Assembly: GCA_963799245.1 (NCBI GenBank)
Contig: CAWCWN010000003.1
Coordinates: 1,426,001 to 1,490,000, forward strand
Direction of reading: 5' to 3'
Length of the DNA: 64,000 bases
Origin: CAWCWN01 sp963799245
GTDB lineage: Bacteria > Chloroflexota > Ktedonobacteria > Ktedonobacterales > Ktedonobacteraceae
Under the pieces are notes generated by a model that ran no database searches, was not told where the DNA came from, and saw only the letters and a program-made list of their open reading frames with translations. Below, one piece after another: positions 8,864-18,186 of this stretch. The position numbers and the translations under genes were made by a program. Numbering within the stretch: the stretch's first letter is position 1; each line of letters opens with the position of its first letter.

Positions 8864-9856
8864 TTAACCTACTAGAACCGTCTGGTAAAGTTGCTCAAGT
8901 TTGCCAGCAAGCATCCGGTGACCATGATTAGCTATCACCCATTCTCTGCCTTTACGACCGAGAGTTGCTTCTATTTCAGAATGTTGATAGAGATATTCAA
9001 GATGCGCGTCAACCTCTTCAACAGTAGTTGCCTGACACAATGGAGGTGAAGTGGCATAAGCCTTCTTGTACTGAAATGAGGCAATGACAGGCTTAGCACA
9101 ACTCATCGCCTGTAACTCCGATAAACCGATTGCACCCGCGAGAAACTGGCCAACTACAACATTCGCTGACGCGATTAGATGTGGGACTAACGTCGGAGCA
9201 ACATAAGGTACAAACTCGAAACGCTTTCCGTAGCATTGCTTGTATTTCTCCTTCTCAGATCCCCAGTCGACTACTTGTACCCGAACTTCTGGATGCCTTT
9301 GCGCAAACCGTTCAATTCCTTGAGTTGATATTTCAAGTCCTTTCTTAGGCACGAGACGTGTAAAGAGCAAAACGGTCCATGGATGAAATAAGTCCATCAG
9401 ATTACCCTTTGGTGGCTGGAAATGATCAGTATCGATTGGCGCTGGTAGAAAAACTGCGTCTGGGCGAATTGATTGAACAGGTAGTAAAAGGTCTGGCGTA
9501 ATACAGATAACAGCAGCAGCACGTTTGAAGATAGGTTTTAGAATTGGTCGAAAGGAAGGACTCAAAACATCATTTCCATGACAATGCACTATAAAAGGTA
9601 TACTACTCAGCAAACCGAGTACTCCATAGCTAGCCCAATGAATATGGGCGATATCAAAGCTCTTGGGGTTAAGGTCCCTTACAATATTTCGTAAGCTGAA
9701 GATACGCCCAGGCATCTTTAAAAGTTTAGCTGGAGGAGAGGACTCGTTACCCAATAGGTTTGGTTCATACAATTTTATATAGTGACCACGTCTTGCCAAT
9801 TCCTCTCCATAGGTTTTCGCTACTTGATTTAGGTTACGGATGTATATTATACGCAC
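8864..9856 (-). CDS. Glycosyltransferase family 4 (GT-B fold)
   Basis: 330-aa retaining glycosyltransferase. The N-terminal acceptor domain shows MRIIYIRNLNQVAKTYGEEL and FIVHCHGNDV. The C-terminal nucleotide-sugar domain shows WTVLLFTRLVPKKGLEI and an E-x7-E-like element, GLSELQAMSCAKPVIAS. Donor and acceptor cannot be inferred. It starts at a GTG whose G is also the last base of the preceding gene's TAG stop, so it is tightly coupled. Shorter than many GT4s (330 versus about 370-400 aa) but both domains are present. Cytoplasmic or peripheral membrane; likely adds a sugar to the lipid-linked EPS repeat unit. Confidence 0.85.
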   Translation of the reverse strand: MRIIYIRNLNQVAKTYGEELARRGHYIKLYEPNLLGNESSPPAKLLKMPGRIFSLRNIVRDLNPKSFDIAHIHWASYGVLGLLSSIPFIVHCHGNDVLSPSFRPILKPIFKRAAAVICITPDLLLPVQSIRPDAVFLPAPIDTDHFQPPKGNLMDLFHPWTVLLFTRLVPKKGLEISTQGIERFAQRHPEVRVQVVDWGSEKEKYKQCYGKRFEFVPYVAPTLVPHLIASANVVVGQFLAGAIGLSELQAMSCAKPVIASFQYKKAYATSPPLCQATTVEEVDAHLEYLYQHSEIEATLGRKGREWVIANHGHRMLAGKLEQLYQTVLVG

Positions 9857-11139
9857 TATTTCATCTCTCTTCTATAGAAACTCGATACTGGGAAATCCTT
9901 CTGTTTATTATACTTTGCTACAATATCCTGATAGAGATGAAGCAGTTTTTGGCTCTCTTTTTCCCAATAAAAATCAGCCCGGGCAGCTTCTAGCGCATTA
10001 GAGCTCATCCGAGCAAGAGTAAGATGATCTGCCAACATTGCGTTCATGTCAGCACCTATAGCTTCTGGAGTAAGGGTCTCTACAATTTGCCCTACATCGT
10101 AAGCTCTGATAACCTCTGAAATAGCATCAAGATGGGAAGCTAGCACAGGGCGACCAGCCATCATGTATTCAAAGAGTTTATTAGGTAGCAGAGTACGGAT
10201 GTTAAAGGCATAATCTGGATCGTAGATAATCAAACCAATATCTGCTGAGGCTGTCCATTCAAGCAGCTCTTGATAAGGAACCGGAGGGAGAATCTTGATG
10301 CGGTCTTCAACTTCTTCCCTAACAATCAGAGCTTCGAGATAAGACTTCATCCCTTTAAATTCTTTACCCATTATCACAATGACTATTTCAGGATTTAAAT
10401 ATCGTGCTGCAAGGACCAACCTATCAAGTCCTCGATCGGGTTGCAAGTGGCCTTGATAAAGAGCAATGCGGGTGTTTGGATGCAACCCGAGATGCTGTCG
10501 TAATCGTTCGCTTTTCGAAGGCGACCGATATACAGGGACATTGCGAATAAGCGTCAGGTGAGGAGCATGATAGTCATTTCGGATAACGTCAGCATGAAGA
10601 GGGGATGAAACAATAACTCCCTCACAATCAGGAATTATACACTTAAGAAACTTGGTTGCAATGGCTGTCAGCTTTTGCCAACGGGTAAAATTCGGCCCAG
10701 GCAATGGTAGATCAGGAGAATCAAAAATAAGAGGTCTGCTCCGTAATTTGGCTATTATATAACCTGTGAGTAAAGTCTTTTCAACGTGGACATGATAGAT
10801 GTCTGCTGGTATCCGCAATAGCCTAATCATACTTTGAACTGACAAAAATACTAGTTTAACCAAAAACCATGGCTTGAATTGTGCGGAGATAAACCAGCTA
10901 GGCATAAATATGTGCTTCAGATGAACTCCGGTTATTTCTTCTTCGGGAGGTCGTGAGCGGTCGCCTTCTACGTCAACAATAATGACCACAAACCCTACTT
11001 TTACAAGAGCTATCGCGTCACGCATTACTCGATCGTCAGTTCGTGCAGTTCCAAAACAGAGCATACAGACCTTTACAGGTGCTTTTTTAGTGTAAATGTT
11101 TTTTTCACCCGAAGTATTCAGACAAGGAAGCGTTTTCAT
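9856..11139 (-). CDS. Glycosyltransferase family 4
   Basis: 427-aa GT-B glycosyltransferase. N-terminal motifs are VCMLCFGTARTDDRVMRDA and a GD.SR-containing strand. C-terminal donor-binding motifs are TRIALYQGHLQPDRGLDRL, VVIVIMGKEFKG-type strands, NKLFEYMMAGRPVLASHLDA and SEVIRAYDVGQIVE. The EYM..GRPV segment carries the Glu that binds the nucleotide ribose. Start ATG at 11139 overlaps the flippase stop by 4 bases (ATGA), and its stop touches the next GT4, so the three are translationally coupled. Specific sugar unknown. Confidence 0.88.
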   Translation of the reverse strand: MKTLPCLNTSGEKNIYTKKAPVKVCMLCFGTARTDDRVMRDAIALVKVGFVVIIVDVEGDRSRPPEEEITGVHLKHIFMPSWFISAQFKPWFLVKLVFLSVQSMIRLLRIPADIYHVHVEKTLLTGYIIAKLRSRPLIFDSPDLPLPGPNFTRWQKLTAIATKFLKCIIPDCEGVIVSSPLHADVIRNDYHAPHLTLIRNVPVYRSPSKSERLRQHLGLHPNTRIALYQGHLQPDRGLDRLVLAARYLNPEIVIVIMGKEFKGMKSYLEALIVREEVEDRIKILPPVPYQELLEWTASADIGLIIYDPDYAFNIRTLLPNKLFEYMMAGRPVLASHLDAISEVIRAYDVGQIVETLTPEAIGADMNAMLADHLTLARMSSNALEAARADFYWEKESQKLLHLYQDIVAKYNKQKDFPVSSFYRREMK

Positions 11140-12965
11140 TTTAGAGAATCCTCCATAGCTAATTGTTTCTTATTCTTAGTAGTCAGACTAGTTAGTATTC
11201 CAATCAGCAAAAGGTAGCCTCCATAAAGCACAATAGAACTAACGTATATTACATTTGTTTCATGACCGCCGTCCATTCTTACTAGTAAACTACATCCAAT
11301 ATAGAAAGAGACACCGCCCAAGATTGCGATGAGAAAAGTGCCCATCCCGAACGGAATAGGATAAATCTTCTGATTTACCACAAAAGCTACTAAGTCCAAA
11401 AGTATATAAGCAAGAAGGGTTGATAAGGCCGCGCCAATCGATCCAAATTGTGGAATCAAAATGAAGTTGAGTCCTACGTTAGAAAGGGCAGCTATAGTTA
11501 TGAAAATGAATGCTAACCAGGTTTTTCGGAGTATACCCACCCCAATCATGAACATGTCGTAGACACTGTAAAACATAATAGATAGAGCAATAATTGGGAT
11601 AATAGGCGTAGCAACGCGATACGAAACAGGAAAGAGCATATTTAACAAGTCTATAGCACACAATGACAGGGCAAAGGCGGTAAAGAGCAAAACGATGCTA
11701 TACCAGCGGAATACAAGCCCAAAGAGACGCCCTGCATCTTTTCTCTTCGCAATAGCAAACATAGCTGTAGGCCAAGCCAGTGAGAATGGGGCGTAAATGA
11801 CAGTTCCTATTACACCGCCTAAGCTATAAGCCACCGCATAACTTGCTGTTTGAGATAGTGACCCTAATCGGCTAAGAAGAAAGCGGTCGGAAAGTTGTAG
11901 TATCCAGTATGAGACAAAACTAGAGACTAGCGGTATCCCGAAAGATAGGAGATTCTGAATTATATCGGCTCGAGGACGTAAACCTGCACGAATGACTATT
12001 ACTGGCAATGTAAAGATCATAATGCTTGCATATCCCCCTCCTGTAGCAAGAAGCGCACCAGTGACGCCCAAGTTAAATATCTTCATAAGGACAATAGTCC
12101 CGACAAGAGTAGTCAAAAGGTTAAGAATTGATAAAAGCGTATAACGCGTAGCATGATTTTCAGCGCGTAACCACGCAAGTCCCGGCACAGTGAGGTTTTG
12201 TACTAAGACTACTAAAGCGGTAATCTCTAGTGGGATGCTAAAAGCTGGGCTATTAAACAAGAGCATAGAAAGCCACGGAGCAATTATCATAATTACAACT
12301 GCAAAAGATATTGAAGAAAGTAACAGTAGCGTAACAGCAGTAGAAAGAGTTCTCAATTTATCATTCTGAGATTTATAATCATAATTGTATGCACGAAAGA
12401 AGGCGTTTTTCAATCCAAGCTGAGTGATCCCAGCGGCTAGGGAAATGACCGTATTGAGAATTGCAAGGACGCCATACTCAATATGGGAAAGATTGTGAGC
12501 CAAGAAAGGTGAAAGTACAAGTGAGACAAGAGGACTTGCTATAGACCCTAGAGCGTAGATTCCTGAACTTTTTATCAGATTTCGAGTGAATGAGGTATAG
12601 CTGCTTACTTGCGCAGCTTGGTTTTGAAATCCCTGTGCTTTATTCAGTTCTAAAGATGCAGGCAAAATCAATGTTTTTTGCTGCTCAATCATTAAACTGC
12701 TCAAACTAGGTTGAAGTTCATCATTTTTAGCCTTCTGCTTCATATCTGTGAATTGATATTTAGAATAAATGTTATCTTCATTTCTCGCTTTCTGAATTTC
12801 TATTATATCTGTGTCTTTTTCCGTTATATATTCATCAATTGCCCCCAAATCTTTTACATCGTTTTCTGCTAATGCTAGTGATACCAAGTGGATTGGCCGC
12901 AGATTATTAGCATTTGTTCTTTTGGTATTTTCTAAGCATTCGGATAATTTCACCTTCAGCCTCAA
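11136..12965 (-). CDS. Wzx-type polysaccharide flippase (MOP superfamily) with N-terminal extension
   Basis: 609 aa. From about residue 130 the protein shows the run of hydrophobic helices expected of a lipid-linked oligosaccharide flippase (IYALGSIASPLVSLVLSPFL, GVLAILNTVISLAAGITQLG, about 12-14 segments). Key helices look complete, including ATRYTLLSILNLLTTLVG and FGIPLVSSFVSYWILQLSDR. It would flip undecaprenyl-PP-linked repeat units to the outer face for the polymerase. The first 130 residues are hydrophilic, charged and unlike the usual Wzx start. The ATG at 12965 overlaps the stop of the upstream gene by 4 bases, which argues that the long start is real. Family members are usually 420-500 aa. 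Confidence 0.88.
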   Translation of the reverse strand: MRLKVKLSECLENTKRTNANNLRPIHLVSLALAENDVKDLGAIDEYITEKDTDIIEIQKARNEDNIYSKYQFTDMKQKAKNDELQPSLSSLMIEQQKTLILPASLELNKAQGFQNQAAQVSSYTSFTRNLIKSSGIYALGSIASPLVSLVLSPFLAHNLSHIEYGVLAILNTVISLAAGITQLGLKNAFFRAYNYDYKSQNDKLRTLSTAVTLLLLSSISFAVVIMIIAPWLSMLLFNSPAFSIPLEITALVVLVQNLTVPGLAWLRAENHATRYTLLSILNLLTTLVGTIVLMKIFNLGVTGALLATGGGYASIMIFTLPVIVIRAGLRPRADIIQNLLSFGIPLVSSFVSYWILQLSDRFLLSRLGSLSQTASYAVAYSLGGVIGTVIYAPFSLAWPTAMFAIAKRKDAGRLFGLVFRWYSIVLLFTAFALSLCAIDLLNMLFPVSYRVATPIIPIIALSIMFYSVYDMFMIGVGILRKTWLAFIFITIAALSNVGLNFILIPQFGSIGAALSTLLAYILLDLVAFVVNQKIYPIPFGMGTFLIAILGGVSFYIGCSLLVRMDGGHETNVIYVSSIVLYGGYLLLIGILTSLTTKNKKQLAMEDSLK

Positions 12966-13511
12966 TTTCCGCTTTCAAAAACTGTAACTGCAGTTCTTTT
13001 CTGACTATTTAATATCTCATCCAATGCTGACCAGTATGTCGCTCGCATTAGGTTCCTTCTAAATATATATGGACTATGATACTTCTGAATATAATCTTTA
13101 GCTCGTTTTCCCATTTGCCGGCAAAGTTCTAGATCGTTCACAAGCTTCACAATAGCAGCGCTGGTCTGCTCTGCATCGTTCTCAGGTACTGCTATTCCGC
13201 GTCCGTCAGCAAGCAAATATTCATTTGAGATCGGTTGGGTTGAGGCTATAACGGCACATCCAGCAGCCATCGCTTCTAGGACAGCCATAGCAAAACAAGC
13301 TCCCCTCGTACTGGTGTACAGAAATATGTCACTAAGACCAAGCAGTTGCATAACTTGTGCCGAAGAGGCTTCACCTAAGAGCAGGCAAGTCTGACTCAAC
13401 CCGCGCAACTGAAGATCCACTCCTATTTCTTGGCGGAGTGGGCCATCACCGACAATCAGGACGCGCACACGCCTACGTAATTCAGGAGAAAGTGCAGAGA
13501 GAGCTTTATTT
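12962..13511 (-). pseudogene. C5-epimerase/glycosyltransferase fusion, 3' part (cut by IS66)
   Basis: C-terminal half of the GT4 domain of the split gene whose 5' part is 15040-16765. It reads NKALSALSPELRRRVRVLIV, then GDGPLRQEIGVDLQLRGLSQ, LGLSDIFLYTSTRGACFAMA and VLEAMAAGCAVIAS (donor-binding Glu). An internal ATG/GTG at 13468 could give a 168-aa fragment, but that would lack the acceptor domain. The last base pairs of this piece, 13504-13511, are one copy of the 8-bp target duplication. Its stop overlaps the flippase start. Confidence 0.85.
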
Positions 13512-15039
13512 GTAACTACACAGTAGGGTTGCCAAGGCTGCTAAACTAAGGGCATGACGGCAGAAGAAGAACTCGTACAACTGAAGAAGGAACTGGCCGC
13601 AGAACGAGCAAAGACCGCTAGACTCGAGGGAGAATTGGCGAGGGAACGTGCGGAAAATGTCTCCTTGCGAGAGATGTTGGAGGAAGTGTTCAGACGATTG
13701 GAGAAGGTCGAAGGGAAACAGGCGAAGGATAGCCACAATAGCGGTAAGCCTCCGTCGAGTGATGGGCTGGGGCGCAAGCGGGTCAACCGACGCAAGAGAA
13801 GCGAGAAGAAGAGCGGAGGACAAGCGGGGCATCCCGGTCATACGCTCAAGACGGTGCAGAGGCCTGATGAGGTGCTCAGGCATCGTCCGGTGGTCTGTGA
13901 GCACTGTCAGCATTCGTTAGAGGAAGTGGCAGGACGGCTGAAGGAACGTCGGCAGGTGCATGATCTGCCAGAGATGCGGCTGCGGGTGTGGGAGCATCAG
14001 GTGGAGGAAGTGGCCTGCCCGGGCTGTGGGCAGCCGAATGTGGGCTGCTTTCCGGCAGAGGTCAAGGCTCCCGTGCAGTATGGACTGAACGTACAAGCGC
14101 TGGCGGTGTATCTGCATCAGGGACAATTGGTGCCGATGGCGCGGACCTGCGAAGTCCTCGAGGAGGTGTGCGACTGTCATCTCTCGCAAGGAACGCTGCT
14201 GCGCTGGGTGCAGGAGGCCTCGAGGCGGCTGGGGACCACGGTGGAGAAGATTGCCGACTGGCTGAGCGTGGGACGACTGCTGCACGGAGATGAAACCGGC
14301 ATACGCATCGGGGGCCAACTGCACTGGCTGCATGTGAACTGTACCAACTGGCTGACGCATTTGGCCTGGCACCCCAAGCGAGGCAGACAAGCAATGGAGG
14401 AGATCGGCATCTGGCCGCGCTTTGGGGGACGGGCGATGCATGATCGGCTTTCCAGCTACGACAAATATGCCGGGGCGCACAGTCTGTGTGGGGCGCACTT
14501 GTTGCGCGATTGCATCTACCTGGCCGAACAGCAAGAGCAAGCGTGGGCCGCCGAGATGGTTGACCATCTGCTGGCGATGCACCACGCCGCCCACGAAGGG
14601 CGTCTGCGTAGGGTCAGCTGCGTACCAGCCATGGAACGGGACGAGTGGCTGGCACACTATTTCGAAATCCTGGTGAGCGGCTATGCGGCCCAACCTCCTG
14701 CTGTCGAGACAGAGGCGATCAAACGGCGCGGGCGGCAGAAGCAGAGCCCCGCCAAGAACTTGCTTGATGACCTGCTACAACGAGCAGATCAGGTGTTGGC
14801 CTTTCTCGACGACCTCTCTGTGCCCTTTACGAACAATCTGGCGGAGAGGGATCTTCGGATGGCTAAAGTACAGCAAAAGATCGCCGGAACCTTTCGCAGC
14901 GATGCCGGAGCGAGCGCCTTTTGTCGCATCCGAAGTTATCTTTCGACCATGCACAAGCAGGGGCATCCCATGCTCACCGCCCTCGCTGCGGTTTTTGCAG
15001 GCACGCCATTGCCCGTCGCTTGGGCACCTATGTAGTTAC
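13512..15039 (+). mobile_element. IS66-family insertion sequence (1528 bp, single-ORF type)
   Basis: Ends are GTAACTACACAG... on the left and, read inward, GTAACTACATAG... on the right; the family begins GTAA. The flanking 8-bp direct repeats CTTTATTT (13504-13511 and 15040-15047) are the usual IS66 target duplication. Only the large transposase is present, with no TnpA/TnpB accessory genes, as in the ISBst12-type subgroup. The element lies in antisense orientation within the epimerase-glycosyltransferase gene, and intact ends plus identical duplications suggest a recent insertion. Confidence 0.93.
13554..15035 (+). CDS. tnpC: IS66-family transposase (TnpC)
   Basis: 493 aa, full length for the short IS66 type. 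N-terminal coiled coil (EEELVQLKKELAAERAKTAR, leucine-zipper-like), then a basic linker, then a zinc-binding region (VVCEHCQHSLEEV...CPGCGQPNVGCFPAEV). The DDE core shows HGDETGIRIGGQLHW (Asp 1), GGRAMHDRLSSYDKYAGAHS (Asp 2) and FTNNLAERDLRMAKVQQKIA (Glu). The stop lies within the right terminal repeat. Complete and probably active. Confidence 0.95.
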   Translation: MTAEEELVQLKKELAAERAKTARLEGELARERAENVSLREMLEEVFRRLEKVEGKQAKDSHNSGKPPSSDGLGRKRVNRRKRSEKKSGGQAGHPGHTLKTVQRPDEVLRHRPVVCEHCQHSLEEVAGRLKERRQVHDLPEMRLRVWEHQVEEVACPGCGQPNVGCFPAEVKAPVQYGLNVQALAVYLHQGQLVPMARTCEVLEEVCDCHLSQGTLLRWVQEASRRLGTTVEKIADWLSVGRLLHGDETGIRIGGQLHWLHVNCTNWLTHLAWHPKRGRQAMEEIGIWPRFGGRAMHDRLSSYDKYAGAHSLCGAHLLRDCIYLAEQQEQAWAAEMVDHLLAMHHAAHEGRLRRVSCVPAMERDEWLAHYFEILVSGYAAQPPAVETEAIKRRGRQKQSPAKNLLDDLLQRADQVLAFLDDLSVPFTNNLAERDLRMAKVQQKIAGTFRSDAGASAFCRIRSYLSTMHKQGHPMLTALAAVFAGTPLPVAWAPM

Positions 15040-16765
15040 CTTTATTTACAGCTTCCAATGCAATATCTAAGCCTTTTTCAGGCGCTAGTCGACAGATAAT
15101 AGCGATGACAATGGCATTTGCCGCAATCCCATTTTTCTCACGAAGCCTTGCTTTCGACTCAGTATCAAAGATGATATGATTTTCCGTATCAATCATACTT
15201 GTAAATCGTGTGACCCGACTCAGAGGTATACCGAGGTGTTGACATATTTCCTCTGTACCATCACCTACAATACCCGGAATCAAATAATGATCGACGCAGC
15301 GGGCGGCAATCCAAGCGAGCAAATAGAGTGACGGCCAATACCCGATGTAAAGGAAACGGGATAAGCGTCGGCGAAGCCATTTCCTGCTAGCCAGGATTTT
15401 TATTCGTTCGGCACGATATGCGCGGCTTTTAAGCAATACCAAATTACTATGATCAATACATACCACTCTCACGCCAGCTAGTTTGGCCGCTAGCGCTGCG
15501 AATGCTGCTGTGGAGACACCATCTTGCGGTAAGATTATTTGATAGTTTCCCCCATGGAGCATGAGTGAAATGAGCTTCCAACAACCTGTAAGAGCATATA
15601 TCCAGACATTGGGAAACTGCCAAGGTCCCATTTTTGCAATACCAAACCCATGAAGTATAAGTCCTTCTGGGTTAGGTAAAACTGTGTGCGTCAAATACTC
15701 CAACTGCCACTCATTACTTGTTACCTGTGTTACCCCATTTAAGACAGTAAGTATGCCCCCTACAAAAGGGTGCGCCGGGACAGGAACACAAATGCGTAGG
15801 TGGCGTGAAGGTTGGGATTTATGGAAAAGCAGAGTGCGAACTGTCCTCATGATGGCACGGCCATAATAACGACAATGGCTGGAAATTTGATAGCGGAGGC
15901 GGGATCCAAACCGATATTGGTATCCCTGCCATCGTGATGCTAATCTCGAGCAGTGATCACAGCCCGAGTATCTGCTGAGAACTTCTAGAAGCTCTATCTG
16001 TAAAGCAAGCTGCGATGGAGAAGCAAGTTGCCGAGAAAGGAGATTGGAGTACGTCCAAAAACCGAGATCAAATTCATCTAGAAGCCTATGCATCGTCCCT
16101 AGGCTATGGGAAACGAGTTTTTCGATCCTATCGTTGTCGCCCAGTGCCATATAATCATAGAGCCCGATTAGTGCGAAGATAAAACCACTCAGACCATGCT
16201 GAGCGGGATAAACAGCTACTTCTTCAAAGAAAATGCCATCTTCACCTATGGGTGTACAAATACCACCATCAAGAATATCTTGCTCAAAGGTATCAACTGC
16301 ACTATATGCCACTTCTAGAAATGCTTTCTCATGAGTAAGTTTGTAGGCCCGTACCAAGGCAGAGATAGCATATCCTTGGCATACAGCTGACAGCCAAGGT
16401 CCAGATGTATAAATGTTCGGCTGGGGAAATGAAACAAGCCATCCACCGGACCTTTCTCCGATGACAACCTGATGCTCGACAAACCAATGTGCTTGTGCTA
16501 GGAACAATCTACGATGATATTCCTCACCAGTCTCAAGGTACCTGTTTAAATGAGCTAATGCATATTGTCCAATGACAGTGGGGTGATATTCAGCCGAACT
16601 TCTATAGTATGGTACAGATTCCCCATCAAAAGTGCAGTCACTTAAAACCAGAAACTTTGACATGTCGACTGGATACGCAGACACCTCAGAGCTATCTTGG
16701 AATTTTATCAACAATTCTTTGCCTTCTACCTTTATCGGTTGTGTAGACATACTATCTTTCCCCAT
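15040..16765 (-). pseudogene. C5-epimerase/glycosyltransferase fusion, 5' part (cut by IS66)
   Basis: About 575 codons before the IS. Residues 1-300 resemble the D-glucuronyl C5-epimerase C-terminal family: an alpha/alpha barrel with GGWLVSFPQPNIYTSGPWLS, ILDGGICTPIGEDGIFFEEV and AQHGLSGFIFALIGLYDYMA. From about residue 320 a GT4 domain follows (LRICVPVPAHPFVGGILTVL, VRVVCIDHSN, IIDTENHIIF, IVIAIICRLAPEKGLDIALE). Removing the IS and one 8-bp duplication joins this to 12962-13503 in frame, giving about 755 aa. Such a protein could transfer a uronic acid or related sugar and epimerise it, but neither substrate is readable. Translation now runs 30 codons into the IS. Confidence 0.8.
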
Positions 16766-16767
16766 TC

Positions 16768-18186
16768 TTAATGAAATTGTTTGTAACTCGTGACTTTTTC
16801 GGAAATCAATTTAAGTATTTGTTTCTTCACGGGTAAGGGAGAGGAAATAGCTCCAAAAATTAACCAGGCGGCTGCAGCTAATGGAGCAAGTGTCCATCCG
16901 TTAATACTGAAGCTATTGATACTCAAAGCTATAATCGATGCCAGACCTCCAGCATAAAGAGCACGAGTCCCTTGATCAATTAATGACCAATTTCGTAAAG
17001 TTCTGTAGAGGGCGAGTAAGAGAAGCGATATAAATATGGCTAGAACAGGGAGGCCTGCCATAGCACCGATTTCTAAATACGCATTATGAGGATGTGATAG
17101 CAGTATGTATTGTTGAGGGTCGAGATAGGGACCCGAACGTGCTAGATATGCGGGCGTTCCTAAGCCTATTCCTGTCCATGGAAAAGTTTGTATTATATTT
17201 GTTGCAGTACGCCAAGCTGCGAAACGTGTTGCTAAATCCAGCGCATCCGATGAGTGTGCAATTTGCAGCCCGATCTGCGATGGGAACAATAGAATGATTG
17301 TAACTATAAGGGAAAAAGCGATTAAGAGAAGATGAATACTTCGGTTGAAGCGTCCGACCAGGACGATGAAAACAAGAAATCCTGCAAAAATTCCCACCCA
17401 TGCTCCCGTGCTATATGTAGATAATATCGCTGTTAACATGAGTAAAGCAGCTACGAGGCAAAGAAATTTTACCCAAATAAATTTACTTTCCATGAAAATT
17501 CCAAGAGGAAGAAATAACATTAGAGCAAAAAAGGTACCGTTCCAATTTGGATCAACAAAGAATGATCCAACACGAGAATTATTAGTTCCGGTCAAAACTA
17601 GGTTATTTGCCTGAGCAAGATAAGCATCAAAGCGTGCGGACCCAAACAGTAATATACCAGTTCTTGATTAAATCAATGTAAGGATAGCAAGGAGAGTACC
17701 AAGAAGCGTTAATATGATGAATAAACGACAGAGTGATGCTTCATTACGAACAACTATCATCCCTAACCAGTATAGTAGCATAGCACCGACAATAATATCA
17801 AGATAATAGGTGAAACCACCAGGTAAAGTAAGACCATTCATTGCTGGGAAAAAAGCAAAGAGAAGGAGTAAGATCCATAACCAGAAGGAAGGCAATCCCA
17901 CAAAGGGGTGGCGAGGAGATCGAGCTAGAAAAAATATGACTATCAATATAAGTGCTAATGCCAAGGCAGCAACTCTTGCTCCTAAATACCAATCAACGTA
18001 AAGATGTGCCGCGATAACTATCGCTGCCGCAAGCTCATCCTGACGAAGAATAATGATAATAACCATAATCAAAGTGCTAATTGCGATGGCTCCCCCATAG
18101 GTTCCAAATTTGCTAATTGCTACTCCAACTGATAGTGCGAGCAGTATCACACAGGTAGGAAAAAGTAGAGAGCTCAACTTCCCTCT
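16768..18186 (-). pseudogene. Wzy/O-antigen ligase-like polymerase, 3' part with in-frame TAA
   Basis: Integral membrane protein with many hydrophobic helices and the O-antigen ligase (Wzy_C) region: FGSARFDAYLAQANN, TNNSRVGSFFVDPNWNGTFF, then WTGIGLGTPAYLARSGPYLD and LSHPHNAYLEIGAMAGLPVL with the conserved HNxYLE-type motif. It would polymerise or ligate repeat units outside the membrane. An in-frame TAA at 17668-17670 splits it; upstream and downstream are in the same frame, so a point mutation is enough. An IS630 separates it from its first codons (19276-19314). Intact length would be roughly 485 aa. No ATG occurs at the upstream edge, in keeping with truncation by the IS. Confidence 0.85.

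Noticed and set aside
13512..13560. IS66 and the 27375 MITE being copies of one element
   Set aside because: Only the first dozen terminal bases are alike and the MITE has no 8-bp duplication; recorded as a possible relation only.
13917..14693. 258-codon minus-strand frame within the IS66 transposase
   Set aside because: Antisense shadow of a GC-rich coding region whose plus-strand motifs are complete.
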